NCBI GenBank assembly: GCA_009469675.1
Contig: SSSZ01000043.1
Location: forward strand, 1-64,000
Source: Azonexaceae bacterium
GTDB taxonomy: Bacteria; Pseudomonadota; Gammaproteobacteria; Burkholderiales; Rhodocyclaceae
Direction of reading: 5' to 3'
Length of the DNA stretch: 64,000 bases
Part shown: piece by piece, positions 10,749 to 20,939 of the stretch
Position numbering within the stretch: the stretch's first letter is position 1
Layout: each line of letters opens with the position of its first letter
The notes under the pieces: model-generated
The model's database searches: none
The model's input: the letters and a program-made list of their open reading frames with translations, nothing else
Told to the model about the DNA's origin: nothing
Program-made: the position numbers and the translations under genes

Positions 10749-13313
10749 ATGCCCGGTTTCGCCCGTCGACCGCTCGCCGTCCTTGTCTGTTGCCTGTTCG
10801 CCGGGGTGCAGGCCAGCCACGCCGCGCTCGACCCCTTGCGCCTCGGCCTGCCGCTGCCTGACAGCGAAGGCCGGACCCGGGCGCCGGCGGCGGCGCTTCC
10901 CGATTTTTCCCTGGGCGACCCGACGCCGGTGCGCCTCAAGCTCGAGAAGAAATTCAATCTCCTGGCCAAGAAAACGCCGGTCCAGGCCACCGTCTATCGG
11001 CCGGTGCCGGTGCCGGGCCTCGATCTCGACGAATCGACCCAAGCCAAGGGCAAGGATGCCTACCCGGCCTTTATCAGCGCCGAGCGGATCGAGGGGCGCA
11101 ACGACGAAGTCACCGAGGCGGAGGGGGAGGCCGAGTTGCGCAAGGTCGGCACCCTGCTCCTCGCCGACAAACTCACCTACTGGCCCCTCGAAGACGAGGT
11201 CGAGGCGATCGGCAACGTCCGCTACCAGCAGGCCGAGGACGAGATCACCGGGCCCCATCTGCGGATGAAGTTGTCGGACCAGATCGGCTTTTTCGAAAAG
11301 GCCGAATACAAGTTCCGCAAGGAAGTGGCCAACAAGTTCTACCGCCCGGTCCTGGCGGTGACGACCGCGGTGAGCACCAGTACCCAGACCGGCGGCGCGC
11401 CCCTCATGATTAACGTGCCGACGGGCTACGGCCTGCCCACGTCGACGCCGCCCCGGCGCCCGTCGGACGGCTACGGGCAGGCCGAGCGCATCGATTTTGA
11501 AGGCGAAAACCAGATCCGCCTCACCAACGCCACCTACTCGACCTGTAAGCCGGGAGAAACCGACTGGTACGCCCGGGCCGACGAAATGCGGCTCGATTAC
11601 GATCGAGAGCGCGGCGAGGCGACCAACGCGGCAGTCTATTTCAAGGACGTGCCGATCTTCTACACCCCGGTGGGGTCGTTTTCCCTCAACCACCAGCGCA
11701 AATCGGGGTTCCTTTCGGGGACTTTCGCGGCCTCGACCAAAAACGGCCTCGACCTGAGCGTCCCCTACTACTGGAACATCGCCCCCAACTACGACGCCAC
11801 CCTCTATCCCCGCTACATGAGCAAACGCGGCTTCCAGCTCGGGGTGGACGGGCAATATGTCGACTACAACTACCGCGGCTCGGCCAAGCTCGAATACCTT
11901 CCCAACGACGATATCGAGAACCGTTCCCGCCATGCCTACAACCTGATGCACAACCAGAACCTGGGCCAGGGCGTGACGCTGACGGTGAATTGGAACGGGG
12001 TCTCCGACAATCGCTACTGGCAGGATTTTTCCTCGCGGCTCCTCCAAACCTCGCAGCAGCAGCTGCCCAAGCAGCTCGTCCTCGGCTACTCGCCCGGCTC
12101 CTGGTGGTCGAGCAGCCTGCAGGTGCTGCGCTACCAGACCCTCAACCCCGATCCCGAACACCCCGTCGCCCGACCCTATTTCATCGAACCGCAACTGGCC
12201 TTCAGCGGCCGCCTGCCCAATTGGCGCAACGCCGATTTCAGCGTCTACGGCCAGTTCAGCAAATTCGTCCATCCCGACTTGGTCGAGGGCAGCCGGCTCG
12301 TCGCCTATCCCCAGCTCGCGCTGCCCTATATCGATCCGGCCTTCATCGTCGTGCCCAAATTCGGCCTGCACGCCACCCAGTATTCCCTCGACCGTCAGGC
12401 CGCCGGCACGCCGTCCAGCCTCACCCGCGTGGTGCCCACCTTCACCCTGGACAGTTCGATGGTCTTCGAGCGGGAGGCGGCGTGGTTCGGCCGCAACCAC
12501 ATCCAGACCCTGGAGCCGCGGCTCTATTACGTTTATATCCCCTACCGGGATCAGCGCCGCATTCCCGTCTTCGATTCCGGCCTGGGGGACTTCAACTTCG
12601 CCCAGATCTTTACCGAGAACCGCTACACCGGCTTCGACCGGGTCAACGACGCCAACCAGCTGACGGCCGGAGTCACCACCCGTTTCCTCGACGCCAACAC
12701 GGGGGCCGAGCGCTTCAAGGCGATGATCGGGCAGCGCTACTATTTTGAACCGCAGCGCACCACCATCCCGGGCGAAACCGCCCGGCAGAAGAGTTTTTCC
12801 AATCTTCTCGCCGCCTTCAACGGCCTCGTCCTGCCCAGCACCTACGTCGACGCCGCCTGGGAATACGACTATCACCGCAGCCAGAGCCAGCGCCTTTCCC
12901 TGGGCGGGCGCTACCAGCCCGAACTGGCCAAGGTGCTGAGCGCCGGCTACCGCTTCAGCCGGGATGCGCTGACCGGCCAGGGGGCGGTGGACCAGATCGA
13001 CATCGCCGGCCAATGGCCCCTGAGCAAACAGTGGTACGCTGTCGGGCGCTACAACTACTCGCTGCGGGACAGCAAGATTCTCGAAGCGATCGGCGGCGTC
13101 GAATACAATGCCGGCTGCTGGGCCGCCCGCTTCGTCGTGCAGCGGCTGGCGGCCATTGCCGGCTCAGCCAACACCACCTTCTTCTTCCAGCTCGAACTCA
13201 ACGACTTCGCCAACGTTGGCTCCAACCCCATCGGGCTCCTGCGGCGCACCATCCCGGGCTACGGCAAAACCAACGAATTGCCGACCACCAGCAACCTTCT
13301 CACCACCGATTGA
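10749..13313 (+). CDS. lptD: LPS-assembly outer-membrane protein LptD
   Basis: The start at 10,749 ([19 protein letters not shown], signal peptide cleaved after SHA) gives 854 residues. The N-terminal periplasmic OstA-like domain ([22 protein letters not shown]) is followed by a large C-terminal beta-barrel rich in alternating aromatic strands. Conserved LptD segments include [22 protein letters not shown] and [20 protein letters not shown]. Cysteines at TCKPGE and near the C-terminus (AGCWAARF) could form the inter-domain disulphide. LptD inserts LPS into the outer leaflet. It precedes surA, whose chaperone folds LptD. Confidence 0.97.
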   Translation: MPGFARRPLAVLVCCLFAGVQASHAALDPLRLGLPLPDSEGRTRAPAAALPDFSLGDPTPVRLKLEKKFNLLAKKTPVQATVYRPVPVPGLDLDESTQAKGKDAYPAFISAERIEGRNDEVTEAEGEAELRKVGTLLLADKLTYWPLEDEVEAIGNVRYQQAEDEITGPHLRMKLSDQIGFFEKAEYKFRKEVANKFYRPVLAVTTAVSTSTQTGGAPLMINVPTGYGLPTSTPPRRPSDGYGQAERIDFEGENQIRLTNATYSTCKPGETDWYARADEMRLDYDRERGEATNAAVYFKDVPIFYTPVGSFSLNHQRKSGFLSGTFAASTKNGLDLSVPYYWNIAPNYDATLYPRYMSKRGFQLGVDGQYVDYNYRGSAKLEYLPNDDIENRSRHAYNLMHNQNLGQGVTLTVNWNGVSDNRYWQDFSSRLLQTSQQQLPKQLVLGYSPGSWWSSSLQVLRYQTLNPDPEHPVARPYFIEPQLAFSGRLPNWRNADFSVYGQFSKFVHPDLVEGSRLVAYPQLALPYIDPAFIVVPKFGLHATQYSLDRQAAGTPSSLTRVVPTFTLDSSMVFEREAAWFGRNHIQTLEPRLYYVYIPYRDQRRIPVFDSGLGDFNFAQIFTENRYTGFDRVNDANQLTAGVTTRFLDANTGAERFKAMIGQRYYFEPQRTTIPGETARQKSFSNLLAAFNGLVLPSTYVDAAWEYDYHRSQSQRLSLGGRYQPELAKVLSAGYRFSRDALTGQGAVDQIDIAGQWPLSKQWYAVGRYNYSLRDSKILEAIGGVEYNAGCWAARFVVQRLAAIAGSANTTFFFQLELNDFANVGSNPIGLLRRTIPGYGKTNELPTTSNLLTTD

Positions 13314-13317
13314 CGCC

Positions 13318-14622
13318 ATGATTGCCACCGTTCGCCGACTCTCCCTGATCTGCCTTGTCTCCGGTGGCTTGTTCGGCCCCCCGGCCCTCGCCCAGAGCGA
13401 ACCCCGGGAGATCGACCGCATCGTTGCCGTGGTGGGCGACGAGGTGATTACCCAGAACGAACTGCGCAGCCGCCTGGCCGCCGTGGTCGGCCAGCTCAAG
13501 AAGCAGGGGACGCCCCTGCCTCCGGCCGACGTGCTGGAAAAGCAGATGCTCGAACGCCTCATCGTCGATCGGGTTCAGCTGCAGTCGGCCAAGGAAACCG
13601 GCATCCGGGTGGACGACGGCCAGCTCGACCAGGCCATCGGCCGCATCGCCGCCGGCAACAAGATGACCCCCAGCCAGTTCCGCCAGGCCCTGGAGAAGGA
13701 CGGCATCGCCTACGCCCGGTTCCGCGAGGAAATCCGCGAGGAGATGACGATGGCGCGCCTGCGCGAGCGCGAGGTCGACAGCAAGCTGGTGATTTCCGAT
13801 TCCGAAGTGGACAATTTCCTCGCCAACCAGGCCGCCGAAGGCACCGTCGAGGAATACCAACTCGCCCACATCCTGCTGCGGGCGCCCGAGTCGGCCAGCC
13901 CGGAACAATTGCAGAAACTCCGGACGCGGGCCGAGCAGGCGTTGAAGCGGGCGCGGGAAGGCGAAAACTTCGCCGAACTGAGCGCCGCCTATTCCGATGC
14001 GCCCGACGCGCTCCAGGGCGGCAATCTCGGCGTCCGGCCCCGGGATCGCCTGCCGGCGCTTTACGCCGAAGCCGCCGCCAAGCTCAAACCCGGCGAGGTC
14101 GGCGATCTCTTGCGTTCGCCGGCCGGCTTCCACATCATCAAGCTGATCGCCAAGCGGGGCGGCACGGCGACGGCGCCGGTGCAACAGACCCGGGCGCGGC
14201 ATATCCTCATCCGCATCAACGAAATCGTTTCCGAAGGCGAGGCCCGCCGCAAGCTGGAAAACCTGCGGGAGCGCCTGGTCCACGGCGGCGATTTTGTCGA
14301 ACTGGCGCGGCTCTATTCCCAGGACGGCTCGGCCGCCAAGGGGGGCGACCTGGGGTGGGTCAACCCCGGCGACACCGTGCCCGAATTCGAAAAGGCCATG
14401 GACGCCTTGAAGGAAAACGAACTCAGCCCGGTGGTCCAGTCGCCCTTCGGCATGCACCTCATCCAGGTTCTCGAACGCCGCCAGCGCGACATGTCCGAAG
14501 AAAGAAAGCACCTCGACGCCAAGCAGGCCCTGCGCGAACGCAAGCTCGACGACGCCTACCAGGACTGGCTGCGCCAACTGCGCGACCGGGCCTACGTGGA
14601 AAACCGCCTGGAAGAGAAATGA
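13318..14622 (+). CDS. surA: Periplasmic chaperone / peptidyl-prolyl isomerase SurA
   Basis: The 434-residue protein has a signal peptide (cleavage after ALAQ), the SurA N-domain ([18 protein letters not shown]) and two parvulin domains. The first runs from [13 protein letters not shown] to [11 protein letters not shown]; the second from [12 protein letters not shown] to [10 protein letters not shown]. It escorts outer-membrane proteins in the periplasm. The ATG at 13,318 lies 4 bp after the lptD stop; longer in-frame starts inside lptD were rejected because they would bury the signal peptide. Confidence 0.97.
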   Translation: MIATVRRLSLICLVSGGLFGPPALAQSEPREIDRIVAVVGDEVITQNELRSRLAAVVGQLKKQGTPLPPADVLEKQMLERLIVDRVQLQSAKETGIRVDDGQLDQAIGRIAAGNKMTPSQFRQALEKDGIAYARFREEIREEMTMARLREREVDSKLVISDSEVDNFLANQAAEGTVEEYQLAHILLRAPESASPEQLQKLRTRAEQALKRAREGENFAELSAAYSDAPDALQGGNLGVRPRDRLPALYAEAAAKLKPGEVGDLLRSPAGFHIIKLIAKRGGTATAPVQQTRARHILIRINEIVSEGEARRKLENLRERLVHGGDFVELARLYSQDGSAAKGGDLGWVNPGDTVPEFEKAMDALKENELSPVVQSPFGMHLIQVLERRQRDMSEERKHLDAKQALRERKLDDAYQDWLRQLRDRAYVENRLEEK

Positions 14623-15605
14623 CCGGCCCGGTGATCGCCGTCACCAGCGGCGAACCCGCCGGCATCGGCCCCGACCTCTGCCTGACGCTGGCGACGGTGC
14701 GGCTGGCCGCCCGGACAGTCGTCTTGGGGGATCGCCATTTGCTTGCCGAGCGGGCGGCCTGCCTCGGTCACCCCGTCGTGCTGCGCGACTACGTTCCCGG
14801 CGCGCCGCCTGCCGCCGGCGTCCTCGACGTGCTCCATCTGCCTCTCGCCGCCGCCTGCGAGCCGGGGCGGCTCGACCCCGCCAACGCCCCCTATGTGCTG
14901 GCCCTTCTCGACCGCGCCCTGGCCGGCTGCCGCAGCGGCGAATTCGCGGCCATGGCGACGGCGCCGGTCCATAAGGGAGTCGTCAACCGGGCGGGGATCG
15001 CCTTCACCGGCCACACCGAATACCTGGCGGAAAAAACCGCCACGCCGCTGGTCGTCATGATGCTCGCCGGCGACACCGCGAGCGGCCCCCTGCGCGTCGC
15101 CCTGGCGACCACGCACCTGCCCCTCAAGGACGTTCCGGCGGCCATCACCCCGGCCCTCCTCGAAGCCACCCTGGCCATCCTTCACGCCGATCTGCGGAAC
15201 AAATACGGCATCGCTGACCCGACCATCCTCGTCGCCGGACTCAACCCCCACGCCGGCGAAGGCGGCTACCTGGGGCGGGAGGAGATCGATGTCATCGAAC
15301 CCGTCCTCGGCAAGCTGCGGGCCGCCGGGCTGCGCCTCCTGGGGCCTCTGCCGGCCGATACGATGTTCACCCCGCCCGTTCTGGCCCGGGGCGACGCCGT
15401 GCTGGCCCTGTACCACGACCAGGGGCTGACCGCCCTCAAATACGCCACCTTCGGCCGCGGCATCAACGTCACCCTGGGGCTGCCCGTCATCCGCACCTCG
15501 GTGGACCACGGCACCGCCCTCGAACTCGCCGGCACCGGCCGGGCCGACCCGGGGAGCCTCCACGAGGCGGTGGCCGAAGCGGCGCGCATGGCGGCACGGC
15601 GATGA
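14619..15605 (+). CDS. pdxA: 4-hydroxythreonine-4-phosphate dehydrogenase
   Basis: The 328-residue protein begins [20 protein letters not shown]. It carries the PdxA metal/substrate motifs: [24 protein letters not shown] (His), [11 protein letters not shown] (His) and [12 protein letters not shown] (His). It performs an NAD-dependent oxidation in pyridoxal phosphate synthesis. Its start overlaps the surA stop and its stop overlaps rsmA (both ATGA), so lptD-surA-pdxA-rsmA is one tightly coupled operon. Confidence 0.97.
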   Translation: MTGPVIAVTSGEPAGIGPDLCLTLATVRLAARTVVLGDRHLLAERAACLGHPVVLRDYVPGAPPAAGVLDVLHLPLAAACEPGRLDPANAPYVLALLDRALAGCRSGEFAAMATAPVHKGVVNRAGIAFTGHTEYLAEKTATPLVVMMLAGDTASGPLRVALATTHLPLKDVPAAITPALLEATLAILHADLRNKYGIADPTILVAGLNPHAGEGGYLGREEIDVIEPVLGKLRAAGLRLLGPLPADTMFTPPVLARGDAVLALYHDQGLTALKYATFGRGINVTLGLPVIRTSVDHGTALELAGTGRADPGSLHEAVAEAARMAARR

Positions 15606-16369
15606 AAGGCCATGTCGCCCGGCGCCGCTTCGGCCAGAACTTTCTGGTCGACGGCGGCATCATATCCGCCATCGTCGCCGCTATCGATCCGCAGGCCGGC
15701 GACCAGGTGGTGGAAATCGGCCCCGGCCTGGGCGCCCTGACCGATCCGCTGCTGGCCCGCGTCGGCCGCCTGCAGGCGGTCGAAATCGACCGCGACCTGA
15801 TCGCCCGCCTGAAAAAACGCTATCCGGCCGAGGGCCTCGCCATCCACGAGGGCGACGCCCTCGCCTTCGATTTTTCGACCCTCGGCGAAAACCTGCGCCT
15901 GGTCGGCAATCTGCCCTACAACATCTCGACCCCCTTGCTCTTTCACCTTGCCGGCTACGCCGACCGGGTCCGGGACATGCATTTCATGCTCCAGAAGGAA
16001 GTCGTCGAACGCATGGTGGCGACGCCTGGGGACGGCGATTTCGGCCGCCTGTCGGTGATGTTGCAATACCGCTTCCACCTCGAATGGCTGCTCGACGTGC
16101 CGCCGGAAAGCTTTGACCCGGCGCCCCAGGTCGATTCGGCGGTGGTCCGCCTGATCCCCCGCGGCCCCGGGGAACTGGCCGCCCGCGACGCGGGCCGCCT
16201 GGGGCAGGTGGTGGCGGCGGCCTTTTCCCAGCGCCGCAAGATGTTGCGCAATACCCTCAAGGGCTTGGCCGACGAGGCGCGGCTGGAGCGCCTCGGCATC
16301 GACCCCACCCGGCGCGCCGAGGATCTGGCGGTGGACGATTACGTTCGCCTCGCCAACGACCTCGGGTAA
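15602..16369 (+). CDS. rsmA: 16S rRNA N6-dimethyladenosine transferase (KsgA)
   Basis: The 255-residue protein has the KsgA order of motifs: [14 protein letters not shown]-binding [12 protein letters not shown], and the catalytic [17 protein letters not shown] (NLPY), with a C-terminal [11 protein letters not shown] region. It dimethylates two adjacent adenines near the 3' end of 16S rRNA (A1518/A1519 in E. coli numbering) during small-subunit maturation. It is the last gene of the operon; the 200 bp after it hold only a repeat-like element. Confidence 0.97.
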   Translation: MKGHVARRRFGQNFLVDGGIISAIVAAIDPQAGDQVVEIGPGLGALTDPLLARVGRLQAVEIDRDLIARLKKRYPAEGLAIHEGDALAFDFSTLGENLRLVGNLPYNISTPLLFHLAGYADRVRDMHFMLQKEVVERMVATPGDGDFGRLSVMLQYRFHLEWLLDVPPESFDPAPQVDSAVVRLIPRGPGELAARDAGRLGQVVAAAFSQRRKMLRNTLKGLADEARLERLGIDPTRRAEDLAVDDYVRLANDLG

Positions 16370-16440
16370 ACGGCAACGGCCGGCCGCGGGCGGGTTGCGG
16401 CGGGTGGCGCCACGGGGCGTGGCGAACCACCGACAATCCT

Positions 16441-16460
16441 CAACGCAGAGGCGCAGAGGC
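16441..16460 (+). repeat. CAACGCAGAG-type dispersed repeat, copy 1
   Basis: The 20-bp stretch CAACGCAGAGGCGCAGAGGC closely resembles the one at 30,167-30,193. It lies in the 16,370-16,571 interval between rsmA and the DUF2892 gene, which is otherwise G+C-rich sequence with no gene. Such GCAGAGRCGC units are dispersed intergenic repeats in several Betaproteobacteria (recalled, not searched). Confidence 0.5.
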
Positions 16461-16571
16461 GAACACCGACGGCCGGGCTGGCGAATGGCCTTCCGTCGGC
16501 GGGGCCGGGACGAATTGGTCGGAACCCGGCCGCTTCGCTGTGCTTTGGCGTTGATGCCGGGGTTGCCGGGG

Positions 16572-16763
16572 TCAATCCTTCCTGCTGCTGCAGGTGCTCA
16601 TGCCGAGCAGGGGGTAGGCGGGGCACCAGCCGATCAGGCCGGTCGCCAGGGGGACGATGCCGACCCAGGCCCAGACCGGGCCGCCGGTGGCCGCCCAGGC
16701 GATCAGGCCGAGGCCGGCTGCGATGCGCAGGACTTTGTCGATACCGCCGACATTTGCTTTCAT
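16572..16763 (-). CDS. DUF2892 (YgaP-type) small membrane protein
   Basis: The 63-residue protein starts MKANVGGIDKVLRIAAGLGL, the typical N-terminus of DUF2892 proteins, and has two hydrophobic hairpin helices ending in a WCPAYPLLGMSTCSS tail. In some proteins this unit is fused to a rhodanese domain and linked to sulfane-sulfur handling. A GGAGAA ribosome site precedes the ATG. It lies 74 bp downstream of a Crp/Fnr regulator on the same strand, a pairing that suggests joint control. Confidence 0.85.
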   Translation of the reverse strand: MKANVGGIDKVLRIAAGLGLIAWAATGGPVWAWVGIVPLATGLIGWCPAYPLLGMSTCSSRKD

Positions 16764-16837
16764 GCTGTGTTCTCCGTGAAAGTGGTGGATACAGCACCGA
16801 CTTTAGGCCGCCCGCGGCGGCAAGTCTGTAACCTGGG

Positions 16838-17512
16838 TCACACAGCGGCGATGGCCTGCAGCCCGGGGCGGTCGAGGATGGTCACCTGTTCCCGGCCCAG
16901 GGTCACCAGTCCCTGGGCGGCGAAACCCTTGAGCAGGCGGCTGACGATCTCCCGCACGCTACCCAGTTCCTCGGCCAGTTGCTGGTGGGTGACGCCCAGC
17001 ACGTCGTCGTGCTTGGCCAGCAGCAGCTTGGCCAGCCGGCGGTCGAGGCGGGCGAAGGCCACTTCTTCGACCAGTTGCATGAGGAGGGCGATGCGTTCGG
17101 CGAAGAGGTGGAAGACGAAAGCGCGGAAGGTGGGTTGTTCGGCCATCAGCCGGCTGAACAGGGCGGGAGGCAGGAGCAGCAGGGTGAGGGGGGATTCGGC
17201 GATGCCGTGGGCGTTGTAGTCGGCCTGGCCGAGGAGGCAACTCGAGGTGATGATGCACGAGCCGCCGGGTTCCACCCGGTAGAGCAGCAGTTCGCGCCCG
17301 CTCGGGGCCGATTTGACGACCTTGATCGAGCCGGCGAGGAGTAGCGGAAACCCCCGGCAGGGCTGGCGTTCGGCGAAGAGTTCGGTGCCCGCCGGGAGGT
17401 GGACGACACGCTCGGCCTGCAGGGCGCCGGCCAGGAGCGCCGGCGGCACCTCGGCCAGGGCCGGGTAGAGGGCAAGGACGGGGGCCAGGACGGCGCTCGG
17501 TTCCGGCGTCAT
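16838..17512 (-). CDS. Crp/Fnr-family transcriptional regulator
   Basis: The 224-residue protein has an N-terminal cyclic-nucleotide-type beta-roll (about residues 35-125), a dimer helix, and a C-terminal HTH (GVTHQQLAEELGSVREIVSRLLKGFAAQGL). The FNR iron-sulphur cysteine cluster is absent. Three cysteines are present at 52, 86 and 92, the last two in SCIITSSCLLG, where CRP binds cAMP. A thiol- or sulphur-responsive role is therefore possible but only inferred. The ATG overlaps the xth stop (ATGA); the DUF2892 gene follows. Confidence 0.88.
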   Translation of the reverse strand: MTPEPSAVLAPVLALYPALAEVPPALLAGALQAERVVHLPAGTELFAERQPCRGFPLLLAGSIKVVKSAPSGRELLLYRVEPGGSCIITSSCLLGQADYNAHGIAESPLTLLLLPPALFSRLMAEQPTFRAFVFHLFAERIALLMQLVEEVAFARLDRRLAKLLLAKHDDVLGVTHQQLAEELGSVREIVSRLLKGFAAQGLVTLGREQVTILDRPGLQAIAAV

Positions 17513-18273
17513 GCCAGGTCGGCGTAGACCGGGGCGTGGTCCGAGGGGCGTTCGAGCTTGCGCGGCGCCCGGTCGATGGCCGAGGCGGTACAGCGGCTGG
17601 CCAGGGGCGTCGAGAGCAGGATGTGGTCGATGCGCAGCCCCAGGTTCTTCTGGAAGCCGAGCATGCGGTAGTCCCACCAGGAAAAGCTTTTGGCCGGCTG
17701 CTCGAAGAGGCGGAAGCTGTCCTTGAGACCGAGGGCGAGAAGGCGCCGGAAGGCTTCCCGCTCGGCGTCGGAGCACAGAATCTGGCCGGCCCAGGCCTGG
17801 GGGTCGTGGACGTCGCGGTCGTCGGGGGCGATGTTGAAGTCGCCCGCCAGCGCCAACTGGGGATGGGTCTCCAGTTCGGCCTTGAGCCAGGCTTCCAGGG
17901 CGGCGAGCCAGGCCAGTTTGTAGGCGTATTTTTCGCTGCCCACGGCCTGGCCGTTGGGCATGTAGGCGCAGACGACGCGCACGCCGCCGACGGTGCCGGC
18001 GATGAGGCGCTGCTGCGCATCGGGAAAGAGCGGGTTGCCGACGACGACGTCGGCGATTTCGCCCTTCGCCAGCAGGGCGACCCCGTTGTAGGTCTTCTGG
18101 CCGGCGAAGGCCACCTGGTAGCCGGCGGCCTCGATGGCGGCGCGGGGAAAGTTGTGGTCCTCGAGCTTGGTCTCCTGCAGGCAGACGACGCTCGGCGCCT
18201 GGGTGGCGAGCCAGTCCAGCAGGTGGGGCAGGCGCACCTTCAGCGAATTGACGTTCCAGGCGGCCAGGCGCAT
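17509..18273 (-). CDS. xth: Exodeoxyribonuclease III (AP endonuclease)
   Basis: The 254-residue protein has the EEP nuclease motifs in order: MRLAAWNVNSLKVRL, VVCLQETKLED (metal Glu), AYMPNGQAVGSEKYAYKL, LAGDFNIAPDDRDV (catalytic Asp, Asn) and the C-terminal RIDHILLS and PSDHAPV (catalytic His). It cleaves DNA at abasic sites and has 3'-5' exonuclease activity in base-excision repair. It is coupled by a 4-bp overlap to the downstream Crp/Fnr gene. Confidence 0.95.
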   Translation of the reverse strand: MRLAAWNVNSLKVRLPHLLDWLATQAPSVVCLQETKLEDHNFPRAAIEAAGYQVAFAGQKTYNGVALLAKGEIADVVVGNPLFPDAQQRLIAGTVGGVRVVCAYMPNGQAVGSEKYAYKLAWLAALEAWLKAELETHPQLALAGDFNIAPDDRDVHDPQAWAGQILCSDAEREAFRRLLALGLKDSFRLFEQPAKSFSWWDYRMLGFQKNLGLRIDHILLSTPLASRCTASAIDRAPRKLERPSDHAPVYADLA

Positions 18274-18277
18274 GGGA

Positions 18278-18763
18278 TCAGGGGGTGCCGGCAGCGGGGC
18301 GGCGGCCCGGCAGCGCGGCGCTGGGGTAGCCGGCCAGGTCGAGCAGATTGCCGTAGGCCTCGGGCTGGAAGCCGCGGAAGGACTGGCGGCCGACTTTGAG
18401 GGAGGGAATGAAGGCATCGCCGACGAGTTGCTTCAATTCTTCGAACTCCTCGGTCTTCTGCAGCATTTTTTCGCTGAACGGGACGCCCCGGCCACTCAGG
18501 TAGTCGCGGGCCTTCTTGCAGTCGGCGACGCAGTCGGCGGTGGTGTAGAGGGTCACCGGGAAGTTCTCGGCCGCCCGCTGGGTGGCGTAGGACAGGCCCT
18601 CGCCGGCGGGATCGCGCTCCTTGCTGCGGCTGACGCCCTTGGCGCTGCCCGGCGGCGGCGTGTCGGAAAAATTGACCTTGCCGGTGGAATCGACCCAGCG
18701 GTAGGTTTCGGCTCCGGCCGGCAGGCTGGCCAAGGCCAGGGCGAGAAAAAGGATGCGACCCAT
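18278..18763 (-). CDS. Exported DUF4124/glutaredoxin-like CxxxC protein
   Basis: The 161-residue protein has a signal peptide (MGRILFLALALASLPAGA), then a DUF4124 segment (ETYRWVDSTGKVNFSDTPPP) and a thioredoxin-fold region beginning VTLYTTADCVADCKKARDYL, with cysteines at 78 and 82. The spacing is CxxxC and not the usual CxxC of glutaredoxins. FIPSLKVG plausibly contains the cis-proline. A periplasmic thiol-disulphide role is inferred. It lies between prlC and xth on the same strand. Confidence 0.8.
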   Translation of the reverse strand: MGRILFLALALASLPAGAETYRWVDSTGKVNFSDTPPPGSAKGVSRSKERDPAGEGLSYATQRAAENFPVTLYTTADCVADCKKARDYLSGRGVPFSEKMLQKTEEFEELKQLVGDAFIPSLKVGRQSFRGFQPEAYGNLLDLAGYPSAALPGRRPAAGTP

Positions 18764-18783
18764 GATGCCTCCCTTCGGTATCT

Positions 18784-20862
18784 TTACGCTGCAATCATAC
18801 CGCTATGCCGGAGCAGTGCGTCGACCCGCGGTTCGCGGCCGCGGAAGGCCTTGAACGATTCGAGGGCGGGACGGGAGCCGCCGACCGAGAGGATTTCGTC
18901 GAGATAGCGCCGGCCGGTGGCGGCGTCGAAGGGGTCGCCGGCTTCCTCGAAGGCGGCGTAGGCGTCGGCGGAAAGGACTTCGGCCCACTTGTAGCTGAAG
19001 TAGCCGGCGGCATACCCGCCGCCGAAGATGTGGGAGAAGCTGTTGGGAAAGCGCGCCCAGGGCGGCGGTAGGAGAACCGCGACCTCGCGCCGCACGGTCT
19101 GGAGCAGATCCATGACGCTGCCCGCCCCGGCCGGGTCGAAGTTCGCGTGGAGCAGCATGTCGAAGAGGGAAAACTCGAGCTGGCGGACGGTGAACAGGCC
19201 GCTGTGGAAGTTCTTGGCGGCCAGCATCTTGTCGAACAGGGTCCGGGGCAGGGGGGCGCCGGTCTCGGCGTGGGCGGTCATGGCTTCCACCACCTGCCAT
19301 TCCCAGCAGTAGTTTTCCATGAACTGGGAAGGCAGCTCGACGGCATCCCATTCGACGCCGTGGATGCCCGAGACGCCGGGTTCCTCGACCCGGGTCAGGA
19401 GGTGATGCAGGCCGTGGCCGGTTTCGTGGAAGAGGGTGATGACTTCCTGGTGGGTGAAGGTCGCCGGGCGGCCCCCGACCGGCCCCGAGAAATTGCAGTT
19501 GAGGTAGGCCACCGGAGTCTGGATGCCGGTCTCGATGCGGCGGCGGGTGATCGCTTCGTCCATCCAGGCGCCGCCCCGCTTGGTCTCGCGGGCGTAGAGA
19601 TCGAGGTAGAACTGGCCGACCAGGTCGCCGGCCGGCGTTTCCAGGCGGTAGAAACGGACCTCGGGATGCCAGACCGGCGCCGTATCGGCCTTGACCCGCA
19701 CGTTGAAGAGATTTTCGATCACCCGGAAGAGGCCGGCGAGGACCGCCGGTTCGGTGAAATACTGCTTCACCTCCTGCTCCGAGAAGGCGTAGCGGGCCTG
19801 CTGCAGTTTTTCCGCCGCATAGGCCGAGTCCCAGGGTTCGAGGTTGGCGATGCCCAGTTCGGCGTGGGCAAATTCCCGCAGTTCGGCGATGTCCCGCTCG
19901 GCGAAGGGTTTGGCCTTGGCCGCCAATTCCCGCAGGAAGGCCAGCACCTGTGCCGGCGACTCGGCCATCTTGGGCACCAGGGAAAGCTCGGCGAAATTGG
20001 CGTAGCCCAGGAGGCGGGCCTCTTCGGCACGCAGTTCGAGGAGGCGCCGCATGATCGGCGTGTTGTCCCATTCCGCCCGGTTGGCGCCGTCGGTGAATTC
20101 GGCGGCGCGGGTGGCGTAGGCGCGGTAGAGGCGGGCGCGCAGTTCGCGGTCGTCGGCGTATTGCATGACCGGGCCGTAGGACGGGGCATGCAGGGTGAAG
20201 CGCCAGCCCGCGTCGCCGGCTTTTTCGGCAGCGCTCCTGGCCGCTTCGCGGACATCCTCGGGCAGGCCCGAAAGCAGCGCCGGGTCGGTGACGGTTTCGG
20301 CGAAGGCGTTGGTGGCGTCGAGCAGGTTTTCCGAAAACTTGGCGGAGAGCGCGGCCAGCTCTTCCATGATGGCCTGGAAGCGGGGTTTTTGCTCCTCCGG
20401 CAGCTCGGCGCCGGACAGCCGGAAATCGCGCACTTCGTTGTCGACGATGCGGCGGCGGGCGGCGTTGAGCCGGGGGTATTCCGGGCTGGCCTGGAGGGCC
20501 TTGTATTGGTCGAAAAGCTTGAGGTTCTGCCCGAGTTCGCTGTAGAAGCGGGTGACCTCCGGCAACAGGGCGTTGTAGGCCTCGCGCCAGGCGGGAATGT
20601 CATTGACCGAATGCAGGTGGCCGACCACGCCCCAGGCCCGGGAAAGCGGTTCGATGCCGTCGGTGAGCGGCGCAGCGAAGTCGTCCCAGGTGGCCGGGCG
20701 GCCTTCCTCGGTCAGGGTGTCGACCAGGCCGCGGGCGGCGTCGAGGAGTTCGCCGACGGCCGGTGCGACGTGCTCCGGGGCGATGGCGTCGAAACGCGGC
20801 AGGGCCTGGGCGGCACCGGCCGCGGGATGGGCGAAGGCAAGAAGGGGGTTGGGCTGGGTCAT
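18784..20862 (-). CDS. prlC: Oligopeptidase A (M3 metallopeptidase)
   Basis: The ATG at 20,862 (MTQPNPLLAFAHPAA) gives 692 residues, close to the 680 of E. coli PrlC; earlier in-frame starts add unrelated residues. The M3 zinc motif is intact: LFHETGHGLHHLL with the downstream Glu in GIHGVEWDAVELPSQF. The C-terminal FGGGYAAGYFSYKWAEVLSAD is diagnostic for the family. It degrades short peptides in the cytoplasm, including cleaved signal peptides. Confidence 0.96.
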   Translation of the reverse strand: MTQPNPLLAFAHPAAGAAQALPRFDAIAPEHVAPAVGELLDAARGLVDTLTEEGRPATWDDFAAPLTDGIEPLSRAWGVVGHLHSVNDIPAWREAYNALLPEVTRFYSELGQNLKLFDQYKALQASPEYPRLNAARRRIVDNEVRDFRLSGAELPEEQKPRFQAIMEELAALSAKFSENLLDATNAFAETVTDPALLSGLPEDVREAARSAAEKAGDAGWRFTLHAPSYGPVMQYADDRELRARLYRAYATRAAEFTDGANRAEWDNTPIMRRLLELRAEEARLLGYANFAELSLVPKMAESPAQVLAFLRELAAKAKPFAERDIAELREFAHAELGIANLEPWDSAYAAEKLQQARYAFSEQEVKQYFTEPAVLAGLFRVIENLFNVRVKADTAPVWHPEVRFYRLETPAGDLVGQFYLDLYARETKRGGAWMDEAITRRRIETGIQTPVAYLNCNFSGPVGGRPATFTHQEVITLFHETGHGLHHLLTRVEEPGVSGIHGVEWDAVELPSQFMENYCWEWQVVEAMTAHAETGAPLPRTLFDKMLAAKNFHSGLFTVRQLEFSLFDMLLHANFDPAGAGSVMDLLQTVRREVAVLLPPPWARFPNSFSHIFGGGYAAGYFSYKWAEVLSADAYAAFEEAGDPFDAATGRRYLDEILSVGGSRPALESFKAFRGREPRVDALLRHSGMIAA

Positions 20863-20939
20863 GGGGTCGCTGGGTGGCCGGTACGGGGGGCAAGAAAAAC
20901 GGGCGGTTGCGGCCGCCCGTGGCGTTGGAGTCTGACGGG

